Part shown: piece after piece, positions 1 to 7,773 of the stretch
How positions within the stretch are numbered: the stretch's first letter is position 1
Layout: each line of letters begins with the position of its first letter
Assembly (NCBI GenBank): GCA_030652215.1
Contig: JAUSBC010000003.1
Location: 27,218 to 91,217 of the forward strand
Direction: 5' to 3'
Length of the DNA: 64,000 nt
From: Sideroxyarcus sp.
GTDB taxonomy: Bacteria; Pseudomonadota; Gammaproteobacteria; Burkholderiales; Gallionellaceae
Notes under the pieces: model-generated
Seen by the model: the letters and a program-made list of their open reading frames with translations, nothing else
What the model was told of the DNA's origin: nothing
The model's database searches: none
Program-made: the position numbers and the translations under genes

Positions 1-1791
1 ACCTGCTCCCGTGGGAGGAGCGACAGGTGGCGGTATCGCTGCCAGAGCGTTCGCAATATCGGCGATCTGCGCAGCCGTGAGTGTCGAGAATGTACCCATG
101 CTGCCGGTGTTATTGGCGATTGCGGTTTGAATCCTGAGCGCGGTCGCACCGCCTTTGGCGGATGACGCCAGTGCGCCGTGGCATCCGGCACAATTGAGCG
201 CATACAGTTCCGCCCCGGTGACAGGCGTCGGCGGCGGGGCAACCGCCGCCAGCGAGGTAACAATGTCGGCGATCTGGGCGGTAGTGAGCGAAGCTAACGA
301 GCCCATGTTGCCCGTATTGTTCGCAATGGCCCCCTGAATTCTGGCCGCAGTCGCCCCGCCTTTGGTGGAGGAGGCCAATGCGCCGTGACAACCGGAGCAA
401 AGGGTTTCGTACAACGGTTGCCCCGGGGGCGTGCCCGGGTCGGGGATGGCTGGCGGCAAGACGCTGATCAAGGCCTGCAACTCCGCCACACTCAGTTTCG
501 AGAGATAGGCCATGCCCGTAAAACTCGACGTCACCGCGCTGTAAAACCGCGTAACCGTCAATCCTTTCTTGGTAGAGACGGCCAAAGCGCCGTGGCAGCC
601 GGCGCAGTTGTCGGCGTAAATCGTGGCGCCGTCCAGTGTTGGCGTTGTCGGCGGTATGGGCGTTGTGGGGGCGGGATTGAGCACGTCAACAATTGCCTGG
701 AGTTCTGCGGAGCTCAGGCTGGAAAGGCGCCCCATGTTTCCCGTGTTGGTGCTGATCGCATTCTGGATGCGCACGAATGAAACGCCCAGCTTGGTCGACA
801 CAGCCAAGCCGCCGTGACAGCTCGCGCACTGCGAGCTGTATAAGGCCGTACCGTTAGGCGTGCCGGGAGCAGGGGGCGGCGGCGCCTGGGCGGGAATGGC
901 GTCGCTGATTGCCTGAATTTCTTCGGGTGTCAAAGCGGACAAGGCGCTCATGCCGCCGAAGTCGGACGCAATCGCGCCCAGAATTTTCACCGGCGTGCTT
1001 CTGCCGATGAGCGAGGACGTGAAGATATCTCCGTGGCAACGCGAGCAGTTCGACCGGTACAGCGTGGCGCCCAGCGAAGGCACCGGCACGGGTGGTATGT
1101 TCGCCACCGCCGCCGCAGCGTTGCCGATGGCCGATGCGGGGGTCGTCAGGATGACGGCCGCGTTGGCCTTGTTGGTGAGCCTGATCGTGCCCGCCGAAAC
1201 GGATACGTCGATCACGTCCAGAATGGCATCTGCCCCTGTGTGATCTGCCACGTAGGTCGAATTGATGATGTTGCCGCTTACACCAAACTGGCTGAAGACG
1301 GGAGCCAGGGCCGTTTGCACCGCAGTCTCGGCCCCGGGAAGGTTCAATGCCAGTGTTGCCAGCGCCGACGGGGCGCCCGCAGCATACAAAGCATCCAAAT
1401 CGGCACCGCCGGCGGCCGCGCTGACCACGATGGTGGTCAGGGGATTGATGTTGGTGACCCCGTTTCCGTCGATGGCTACCGAGTACAGAGTCTTGCCGCC
1501 GCTGGCTGTTTTGAGGATGAATGGCGCAACGAGATTGTCCGTATTGAATGCAAACGTGCCGTCACTGGCGGTCGATGTGGTCAGCTCCACCGCAGGAGAG
1601 GAAGAATCTTTGAGCGTTATCATGCCGAAAACCGGGCTTCCGGTCGCTGCAACGCCCGTGACGGTATTCACCTGTTCGGCGCCGGGACCCGGGAGCGGAG
1701 AATGGCTGCCTGCTCCGCAGCCGACAAGCGATCCGAGCAGGATAGCCAGCGTCGCCATGGTGCGGAATGACCGCTTCATTTCCAGTCCCAT
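1..1791 (-). CDS. Lipoprotein with tandem mono-heme cytochrome c domains (3' end outside window)
   Basis: The frame is open from ATG 1791 to the left edge, giving 597 visible residues and no stop. The N-terminus is a lipoprotein signal with lipobox LVGC (Cys25). About 210 residues of beta-rich, Ser/Thr/Ala-rich sequence follow, resembling a carboxypeptidase-regulatory-like or big extracellular domain. Then come five c-type domains of about 70 residues, each with one CXXCH: CSRCH (His253), CASCH (His326), CAGCH (His400), CSGCH (His469) and CAGCH (His538). Each has a downstream GxM (GGM, GNM, GMA, GNM, GSM) that may supply the axial Met. Pro-rich linkers (PPPPAP, PPVAPP) separate the domains, and the sequence at the edge suggests a sixth. 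GGAGA lies just ahead of ATG 1791; ATG 1779 is an alternative start. The likely role is periplasmic or outer-membrane electron transfer; partner unknown. Repeat number and heme ligation are inferred from sequence only. Confidence 0.85.
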   Translation of the reverse strand, partial: MGLEMKRSFRTMATLAILLGSLVGCGAGSHSPLPGPGAEQVNTVTGVAATGSPVFGMITLKDSSSPAVELTTSTASDGTFAFNTDNLVAPFILKTASGGKTLYSVAIDGNGVTNINPLTTIVVSAAAGGADLDALYAAGAPSALATLALNLPGAETAVQTALAPVFSQFGVSGNIINSTYVADHTGADAILDVIDVSVSAGTIRLTNKANAAVILTTPASAIGNAAAAVANIPPVPVPSLGATLYRSNCSRCHGDIFTSSLIGRSTPVKILGAIASDFGGMSALSALTPEEIQAISDAIPAQAPPPPAPGTPNGTALYSSQCASCHGGLAVSTKLGVSFVRIQNAISTNTGNMGRLSSLSSAELQAIVDVLNPAPTTPIPPTTPTLDGATIYADNCAGCHGALAVSTKKGLTVTRFYSAVTSSFTGMAYLSKLSVAELQALISVLPPAIPDPGTPPGQPLYETLCSGCHGALASSTKGGATAARIQGAIANNTGNMGSLASLTTAQIADIVTSLAAVAPPPTPVTGAELYALNCAGCHGALASSAKGGATALRIQTAIANNTGSMGTFSTLTAAQIADIANALAAIPPPVAPPTGAG

Positions 1792-2031
1792 AATTTTTCT
1801 CCAAATATTCGGCCGGCAATATTTTTCAAAAACCATTTGCGAGCCGACTGACCACGTAATCCATTGGTCCGAGCTCAATCTAGCGCAGCGATGGTGAATT
1901 CGCTCTGGACGAAAGACTGTATTTGCCGGGTAAGGGAGACGGCATTTTTGCGGGGGATTGAATTCAGTGAGGTCCCCCGGCCAGGCCGAGGGGGGTATTC
2001 CACACGATTACTTTTCTGCTTGTTGGCGCAG

Positions 2032-3444
2032 CTAGAAGCTGTATTTCAGTTCGGCAAACAGCCGGTCGTTGTTGGCAATTGCGTCGAAGGGCAATTTGTC
2101 GCCGCCGCGGTAGCTGATGATGCCGCCGGTGATGCTGACGGCGTCGGCCAGGTCGTAGGCGGCGGAGAGGCGGGTGAAGCCGCCTTCGTTCAATTGTTTG
2201 CCGTAGGCGGAGGCGAGGGCGATGAGGTGCAGTCGCGCGTGCATGAAATCGCCCTGATAGCGCATGGCGGTCTGCCATTCTTCTTTGGGGATGCCGGCGC
2301 TGCTCAGTGAGGTGTCGTAATTGCCGATGCGCCGGCTGACCACTTCTAGCGCCAGGGTGGTGTCGGCGAATCCGCTGTAGTCGGTGCCGACCATGATGTC
2401 GTTGCGCGTGTATGCGGATGTCGCGCCGCTATATCCAATGCCGCTGAAGCGTGCCGCTTCGCCCTTCACCAGCCAGTTGCCCAGTGCCACATTGGCGGCC
2501 AGCCCGCCCATGGTGAGGCGGCTGTGCTGCAGTTGCGGCACGCCGCTCGCCACCACGGCATGCGGCGTGTCGTCATATATCCGTGCCCAGTAGAGCGAGA
2601 GATCCCAGCCGCTGAAGAGTCCGCTGGCGGCGAAGGCGTACTCGGTATTGCCGCCGCCATCCTTGGGCGTGATCTCTGTCGGCAATGGCGTAGTGTAGGG
2701 ATAGAAATCTGAGCCCCGAGCCGGATTCTTGTTGAAGCGGATCTCGGGAATGGCGAGTGCGGTGAAGCTCCAGTCGCCGAGATAGTAATCGGCGCGCGCC
2801 ATGGTCAGGGGCAGGCGCAGGTCCTCGATGTCGACCATGCCCGGTTCGCGGTTGTCGAGCGGATTGATCACATCGGTGACGCGCAGCGAATCGGACTTGC
2901 CCCACACCACGATCTGCCGTCCCAGCTTGAGGTCGAGCGCGCGGTGCACGCGCCCCTGCACGAACGCTTCGCCCAGTTCGGCTTCGCGCTCCATTGAAGC
3001 AATGAATTCATCGGTGTATCCAGCGCGCCCATTGAGTGCGTAGGCTGCGTCGTAGAAGGCATAGCCGGTCGCGTGCGCGCGCCAGGTTTCGTTCAACTGG
3101 CCGTCCAGTTCGAGACTGAGCTTGCCGCGCAGGCGCGACAGGCCGCGATGGTCGGTCTCGCCCGGCGCGGGGGCGTCGTGGGCATAGCTCCAACTGGCCG
3201 ACACTATCGTCGCACCCGACAGGCGCCACGGTGCGTCGGCCTGTTGCGGCGTGGCTTTGCTGGCGGGAGCGGCTGCTGCATCCTCGAAACCGCCAAGCGC
3301 CTCGTCGACGGAGTTGGTTGGAGTCGTAACCGTTTCATCGAAGCCGTCGAGGGCTTGATCGAGAGAGGATTCGGCGTTGCTTGCGCCGCACCACAGCAGG
3401 GGGAGGGTGGCAAGGGCGAGGGTGGCAAGTGTTTTTGAATGCAT
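2032..3444 (-). CDS. DUF1302-family outer-membrane beta-barrel protein
   Basis: This is a 470-residue exported protein. A signal peptide (LATLALATLPLLWCGASNA) is followed by an acidic linker with a duplicated SLDQALDGFDE / SVDEALGGFED motif. The rest is a beta-rich body with alternating aromatic and polar residues that ends in Phe (AELKYSF), as expected of an outer-membrane barrel. Signatures such as GRQIVVWGKSDSLRVTDVIN and NPLDNREPG match the DUF1302 family. It is the last gene of a cassette with a LolA-like protein and an MMPL permease, so it may be the outer-membrane part of an export route for a lipid or other hydrophobic compound; substrate unknown. An inverted-repeat element separates it from the upstream gene. 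No good Shine-Dalgarno is visible before ATG 3444. Confidence 0.82.
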   Translation of the reverse strand: MHSKTLATLALATLPLLWCGASNAESSLDQALDGFDETVTTPTNSVDEALGGFEDAAAAPASKATPQQADAPWRLSGATIVSASWSYAHDAPAPGETDHRGLSRLRGKLSLELDGQLNETWRAHATGYAFYDAAYALNGRAGYTDEFIASMEREAELGEAFVQGRVHRALDLKLGRQIVVWGKSDSLRVTDVINPLDNREPGMVDIEDLRLPLTMARADYYLGDWSFTALAIPEIRFNKNPARGSDFYPYTTPLPTEITPKDGGGNTEYAFAASGLFSGWDLSLYWARIYDDTPHAVVASGVPQLQHSRLTMGGLAANVALGNWLVKGEAARFSGIGYSGATSAYTRNDIMVGTDYSGFADTTLALEVVSRRIGNYDTSLSSAGIPKEEWQTAMRYQGDFMHARLHLIALASAYGKQLNEGGFTRLSAAYDLADAVSITGGIISYRGGDKLPFDAIANNDRLFAELKYSF

Positions 3445-3489
3445 GATGTTTGGGTGCTATTTATTCGGACAAGTGAAGTTTCAATTCAA

Positions 3490-3619
3490 CCCCCTCCAAC
3501 TCCCCCTTATCAGGGGGAGAGCAGAGTCTGCTCCTCCCCTGACTGCGGGAGGGTCGCTGCGCAGCAGCGGGGAACCCACCGGCGTACTCCTTGCGGGTGC
3601 AAGGGGGAGTTGGAGGGGG
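3490..3619. repeat. Intergenic inverted-repeat element, family A
   Basis: Two perfectly complementary 19-bp arms at 3490-3508 and 3601-3619 (CCCCCTCCAACTCCCCCTT and its complement) enclose about 90 bp, which includes a smaller hairpin (AGCAG..CTGCT). The element fills the gap between the LolA-like and DUF1302 genes. There is no ORF or transposase. It looks like a REP/MITE-type element that could form a strong hairpin in the operon mRNA. Confidence 0.75.
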
Positions 3620-3629
3620 CTATGTCCTC

Positions 3630-4427
3630 TCACAGCCCCTTCTCCAACCGCCTCACGCTGAACATGTCCTCGGTGAGCTTCTGGTTGTACTTGACGTTGC
3701 TGAAGCGCAGTACGGTCTTGTGCAAGGTCTCCTTGCCTTGTTTGGTGGTCATGGTGTTTTCGGTGATGGTCCAGATGTCGTCGATCTGTTCGACTTTGAG
3801 GGCGTCCAGGTATTTGAGGCGGCCGCCGTCTTTTTCCCAGTGCACGGCGCGCACCACGATGTAGCTGTCCTGGCGCACGAATACCACCGACTTGGTGTAG
3901 CCGGTCTCTTCGATCTCTTCGCGCGTTTTCGGGATGGCTTCGATCACCCAGCTTTTGGCGCCGCGCACTTCTTCTTCCTTGAGAATCTTGAAGTCGTAGG
4001 CGTCGAGGTCCTTGCGCGTCATGTCGGCGTAGTTGAAGTCGGACCCCATGAAGCTGCCGCTCTTGTCGCTGGAGGCGATGCGCTTGGTCTTGCGCAGCGC
4101 GGGCAGGTAGAGCCACTGGTCGTCGTCCTTTTTGGCGTCGTCGTAGTCGAAGGTGAGGAAGCCGGTGTCCTTCACGTCGGCCGGTTCCAGGAAGAACATG
4201 ATGCGCATCTTGTCCTCGCCCTTGTCCTTGTTGAAGGAACGCAGCTTGCGCACGCGCTCGTGGCCGCTCTTGTCGATGAGCACCATCTCCATTTCTGAAC
4301 TGCTGTTGTCGCCGTCGTCGCGGTCGTCGACGCGCTGCATGATCTCGCGCGCGCTCAGGTCCGCCGCGGCAACGGGAGCGGCGGCGAAGGTGGCGAGCAG
4401 TAGTGCGGTGCAAAGATATCTGTTCAT
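3630..4427 (-). CDS. LolA-like periplasmic outer-membrane lipoprotein-sorting family protein
   Basis: This is a 265-residue protein with a clear signal peptide (LCTALLLATFAAAPVAAA). The mature part is a single LolA/LolB-like fold domain of the COG2834 type, with landmarks REIMQRVDDRDDG, FLEPADVKDTGFL, YLPALRKTKRI and GSDFNYADM. This family is often encoded beside MMPL/RND permeases and DUF1302 proteins, as here. By analogy with LolA it would ferry a hydrophobic molecule across the periplasm between the permease and the outer membrane. It starts 15 bp after the permease stop, behind a good AGGAG. It is not canonical LolA, which is shorter and lacks these motifs. Function beyond the family is inferred from context. 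Confidence 0.8.
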   Translation of the reverse strand: MNRYLCTALLLATFAAAPVAAADLSAREIMQRVDDRDDGDNSSSEMEMVLIDKSGHERVRKLRSFNKDKGEDKMRIMFFLEPADVKDTGFLTFDYDDAKKDDDQWLYLPALRKTKRIASSDKSGSFMGSDFNYADMTRKDLDAYDFKILKEEEVRGAKSWVIEAIPKTREEIEETGYTKSVVFVRQDSYIVVRAVHWEKDGGRLKYLDALKVEQIDDIWTITENTMTTKQGKETLHKTVLRFSNVKYNQKLTEDMFSVRRLEKGL

Positions 4428-4442
4428 TTGGTGTGCTCCTTG

Positions 4443-6899
4443 TCAGTTTGCTTTGGATTCGTCATCTGCATCTTCATAACGCTGATCTTCCTGGTCGCTC
4501 ATCATGCGGGAACTCATGGCGGTCATCAGCGCCGGGGTGAGCAGGAAGTCTGCCACCAGTGCGGTGAGAATGGTGAAGCCGGTGAGCAGGCCGAAGGCGA
4601 ACAGGTTGTTCAGGTTCGAGAACATGTAGATGAAAAAGCCGGTGGAAAGGACGATGGACGTCACCAGCATGGCGCGGCCCGCGCCGAGCAGTGTTTGTTC
4701 CACCGCATGTTTTACGTCGCCGCTGGTGTGGTGATAGCGGCGGTAGTTGTGCATGAAGTGGATGGTGTCGTCCACGGCCAGGCCGATGGCGATGGAGCCG
4801 ATCAGCATGGTGAACATATCGAGCGGGATGCCGAGCCAGCCCATCAGCCCGATGGTGAGGAAGATCGGCACCAGGTTGGGGATCATGCTGACCAGTCCCA
4901 TGCGCACGTTGCCGATCAGCGCGATCATCATCAGCGTGATGGCGATGACGGCCCAGATATAACTCTGTGCGGTGCTCTGGATGGCTGCGGAAAAGGTGCG
5001 GCCGAAGAGGGCCGCAGTGCCGGTGATGGTGATCTCCGCATTGCTGCCGAAGATGGCGCGCGCTTTGTCGTCGATGGTGCGGATGAATTGCGGATAGACC
5101 AGCGAGTCCAGCCACGGCGTCTTCGCCGTGAAGCGTGCCTGGGTGAAGCCGGAATCGACATAGTCCTGCAGATCGTCGGAGCCGGAGTTCTCGAACAGCA
5201 GGAACTCCTGTGCGATGAGCGCACGATCCTGCGGCAGCGCATACGCCTCGGGACGGTTCTCGTTGAGCGCGCGGTTGGTCTCCTTGAGGATGTCGGCCAC
5301 CGACAGCGTCTTGCCCACGAACAGATCGCCCTGGTGGATCGCTTCCACTTCGGTGCGCAGGGTTTCGAGGCCGTTCAGGATCGCAGGCTCGTACAGACCG
5401 TTCTCGCGCCCGGTCTTGATGATCACTTCGACCGTGCTGCTGCCTTTCATTTTCTCGTCGATGTAGCTGGTGGCCTGGCGCAAGGGTTCGTCGGCATGCA
5501 GCCAGTACAGCGGCATATGCGAGAAACGCACCTGCAGCACGCCCGCGAAGCCGATCAGGAACACCACCGCGCTGACCGCGATAATCGCGCGGTAACGGTT
5601 GACCGCGAAATCGGCCGTTGCCAGCAGAAAGCGATCCATGCGCTCATGGCGCTCGGAAGTGCCTTTCGCGCCGGCGCTCTTGAGCGGCATCACGGCGAGC
5701 AGCGCCGGCAACAGCACCAGGCTGTAGAGCAGCGCGATCATCACCCCGGCCGCAGAGAAGAAACCGAGATCGGAAATGGGTGCCACCGGCGTGCCGGCGA
5801 AGGAGGCAAGGCCCGCTGCGGTGGTGAGGCTGGTCATCACAATGGCTAGACCCGAATGGCCCAGGGTGTAGGCGAGGGATTCTTCCTTGTTGTCGCTTTT
5901 GTGAAAGTGGCGGAAAAATATCGCGAGCAAGTGGACCGTGGCGCCTATTCCCACCGCCAGCAGGAATGACGGAAGAATCTGTGTCGGCAGCTTGATCGGG
6001 GTGCCGGTGAAAGACATCAAACCGACCGTCGACAGCACCGACAGCGCCACCACCAGCAGCGGCAGCAGCACCCCGGAGATGCGGCGGAACATCAGGTACA
6101 ACAAGCCGCCTATGATCAGGACCGCCATGCCCATGAAGCGGCGGATGTTGTCCTGCATCGCGGTCTTGAGCACGTCGTTGAAGACCGGCGCCCCCGCCAT
6201 CTGGATGCGGAAGTCGTTGCCGTGATAACGCGCGGCAATCTCGGCAGCTTTGCGCACCACCGCGCTGTTCTCCGTGTCGTTGAGGAAGCGCCGTTTCACC
6301 GGCGCGGCGTCGGCCGTCGGCTCGTCGAAACCGGCCAGCGCATCGCCGCTGCCGTCATCGCCGTAGGCATTGGTCTTCACCACCACGGTGGTGATGGTGG
6401 CGTCTTCCGAAAGCAGCATGTTGCGGTAAACGGGATTGTCCTGGGCGCGTTGCCTGATCGCGGCCAGCTGTTGCGGCGTCTCCGGCCATTGTTCCAGCAG
6501 ATCTTCGACAATCAGTTCGCCCTTGGCGCCGCGCGTGTTGCGCGCGTTCACCAGGCTGGTGATGTCGTCGATGTGGGGCAGTTCGTTCTCCAGTTCGCGG
6601 TGGAAATCGCGCAGCTTGGCCAGGAATGCGGGCTCGAACACGCCGTCGGGACGGGTGACGGCGATCAGCATCAGCTCGTCGCGCCCGAACTGCTCGCGAA
6701 ATGCGTTATAGGTGATCAGGATGGGATCGTCTTTTTGCAGGAAGCCCTCGGTCGAGGTGTCGATGGTGGTCTTGGGAAGCTGCGAGAGGAAGCCGGCTGC
6801 AAACAGCAGCATCGCGGCAATCACCAGCCAGCGGCGGCGAAAGATGAAGTGGCCGAAGTTCTCGAATGCCTGTTCGGTGCGGTGGCGCCAGGTGGTCAT
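4443..6899 (-). CDS. MMPL/RND-superfamily exporter permease
   Basis: This is an 818-residue inner-membrane protein with the duplicated RND layout: one helix (WLVIAAMLLFAAGFL), a large periplasmic loop, a five-helix block (about residues 250-420), then the same again with a second loop and terminal helix block. Typical motifs include GIGATVHLLAIFFRHF and AVDDTIHFMHNYRRY. It belongs to the COG1033 predicted-exporter group rather than the drug-type AcrB group, which is over 1000 residues. ATG 6899 is preferred over ATG 6938 because the AAGGAG lies between them and serves 6899. It is cotranscribed with the LolA-like and DUF1302 genes and follows a TetR gene. The likely role is proton-driven export of a lipid-like substrate towards the outer membrane; substrate unknown. 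Confidence 0.87.
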   Translation of the reverse strand: MTTWRHRTEQAFENFGHFIFRRRWLVIAAMLLFAAGFLSQLPKTTIDTSTEGFLQKDDPILITYNAFREQFGRDELMLIAVTRPDGVFEPAFLAKLRDFHRELENELPHIDDITSLVNARNTRGAKGELIVEDLLEQWPETPQQLAAIRQRAQDNPVYRNMLLSEDATITTVVVKTNAYGDDGSGDALAGFDEPTADAAPVKRRFLNDTENSAVVRKAAEIAARYHGNDFRIQMAGAPVFNDVLKTAMQDNIRRFMGMAVLIIGGLLYLMFRRISGVLLPLLVVALSVLSTVGLMSFTGTPIKLPTQILPSFLLAVGIGATVHLLAIFFRHFHKSDNKEESLAYTLGHSGLAIVMTSLTTAAGLASFAGTPVAPISDLGFFSAAGVMIALLYSLVLLPALLAVMPLKSAGAKGTSERHERMDRFLLATADFAVNRYRAIIAVSAVVFLIGFAGVLQVRFSHMPLYWLHADEPLRQATSYIDEKMKGSSTVEVIIKTGRENGLYEPAILNGLETLRTEVEAIHQGDLFVGKTLSVADILKETNRALNENRPEAYALPQDRALIAQEFLLFENSGSDDLQDYVDSGFTQARFTAKTPWLDSLVYPQFIRTIDDKARAIFGSNAEITITGTAALFGRTFSAAIQSTAQSYIWAVIAITLMMIALIGNVRMGLVSMIPNLVPIFLTIGLMGWLGIPLDMFTMLIGSIAIGLAVDDTIHFMHNYRRYHHTSGDVKHAVEQTLLGAGRAMLVTSIVLSTGFFIYMFSNLNNLFAFGLLTGFTILTALVADFLLTPALMTAMSSRMMSDQEDQRYEDADDESKAN

Positions 6900-6954
6900 G
6901 ATGGTGTTTCTCCTTGTGTCTTTATGACGATAGTTCATTAGCTCCGAACCAGTT

Positions 6955-7052
6955 CCTTCCCCCTTGCAGGGGGAAGGCCAGGATGGGGGTAGAGTCGAGA
7001 ACCACTAGCACATCTACCCCCACCCTAACCCTCCCCCTGCAAGGGGGAGGGG
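6955..7052. repeat. Intergenic inverted repeat, G/C-run type
   Basis: Imperfect arms of about 38 bp at 6955-6992 and 7014-7052 contain the shared core CCCCCTTGCAGGGGGA, itself palindromic, and TGGGGGTAG. The spacer is about 20 bp. It lies between tetR and the permease gene. Composition resembles the element at 3490-3619, so the two may be related. Confidence 0.7.
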
Positions 7053-7082
7053 ATGTTGTGCTTCCTTATGAAGTTTCCGGAT

Positions 7083-7697
7083 TTATGCATTCCTAAACGC
7101 CCCCAGCACCATCGCGCTGAGTTGTGCGGTCATTTCGTCGTGGTTCATGTTCACCTCCGGCTGGAAGGCGAGCCCCTGGCTCGCGGCAACGCGCGCGCGT
7201 ATCGGCGCGCCGGCATTGAAGAAGCTGAGGCTGCCCACCACCAGCATGTGGGCGATGAAGGGATTCACGTCACGGAATACGCCCGAGGCGATCCCAGCAC
7301 GCACCGCCTGGTCCAGCGCGTTGACGATGCGTCCCATCTGCAGCAGCGCGCTGTCCGGAAGATTGGCGCCGCCGCCGGCCACCTCGCGCATCAGGATGGG
7401 AGCGAGGGGTTGGCACTCCCGGGCGCTGGCGGCAAATTCGCGCACATAGGCGCGCACCTTTTGCTCGGGGTCCTGTTCCGCCGCCAGAGCTGCGGTGATG
7501 CGGTCGGCGACGCTGCGCAGCAAATCGTCGATCACCCGGCCGTAAAGCACGGCTTTGTCGCCGATCTGGTAATACAGCGTCGCCTTGTTGACGCCCGCCG
7601 CCGCGGCGATCTCTTCCACCCGTGCGCCGCCGTAGCCCTTGGCGGCGAACTGTGCCGCCGCCGCCTCCAGGATGATTTGTTCAGTGCTCTGGTCCAT
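7083..7697 (-). CDS. TetR/AcrR-family transcriptional regulator
   Basis: This is a 204-residue protein from ATG 7697; an in-frame TTG at 7709 would overlap the operator and is less likely. An N-terminal TetR helix-turn-helix is clear: EQIILEAAAAQFAAKGYGG, then VEEIAAAAGVNKATLYYQIGDKAVL. The C-terminal half is the variable all-alpha ligand-binding domain. It is the first gene of the block running into the MMPL permease, LolA-like and DUF1302 genes, so it probably represses them together with itself and is released by a transported or related hydrophobic ligand. The perfect palindrome 11 bp upstream of the ATG supports autoregulation. Ligand unknown. Confidence 0.88.
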   Translation of the reverse strand: MDQSTEQIILEAAAAQFAAKGYGGARVEEIAAAAGVNKATLYYQIGDKAVLYGRVIDDLLRSVADRITAALAAEQDPEQKVRAYVREFAASARECQPLAPILMREVAGGGANLPDSALLQMGRIVNALDQAVRAGIASGVFRDVNPFIAHMLVVGSLSFFNAGAPIRARVAASQGLAFQPEVNMNHDEMTAQLSAMVLGAFRNA

Positions 7698-7707
7698 TTC
7701 TTGATTC

Positions 7708-7719
7708 AACCGTACGGTT
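7708..7719. promoter_or_regulatory. Probable TetR operator palindrome
   Basis: AACCGTACGGTT is a perfect 12-bp palindrome between the -10 box and the ATG of the TetR gene. A partial copy (GTACGGCT read on the minus strand) lies in the -35/-10 spacer. Two half-related sites around the promoter are typical of TetR autorepression. Binding itself is inferred. Confidence 0.65.
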
Positions 7720-7744
7720 AAAAAATTCGGTTAACTTGGGGCGA

Positions 7745-7773
7745 AGAATAGGAAATTCAGCCGTACAAGTCAA
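7745..7773 (-). promoter_or_regulatory. Sigma-70 promoter of the tetR/export operon
   Basis: Read on the minus strand: -35 TTGACT (7773-7768), a 17-bp spacer, and -10 TATTCT (7750-7745). It starts inside the last codons of the neighbouring GGDEF gene and points into tetR. Confidence 0.65.

Noticed and set aside
1..1100. Repeated sequence blocks of about 210 bp that might suggest a CRISPR or satellite array
   Set aside because: The blocks are coding repeats of cytochrome c domains, each with CXXCH in the same frame; they are too long and divergent for CRISPR.
1970..1996. GC-rich hairpin after the DUF1302 gene as a terminator
   Set aside because: The stem is plausible (CCCCC..GGGGG) but there is no T-run on the transcribed strand.
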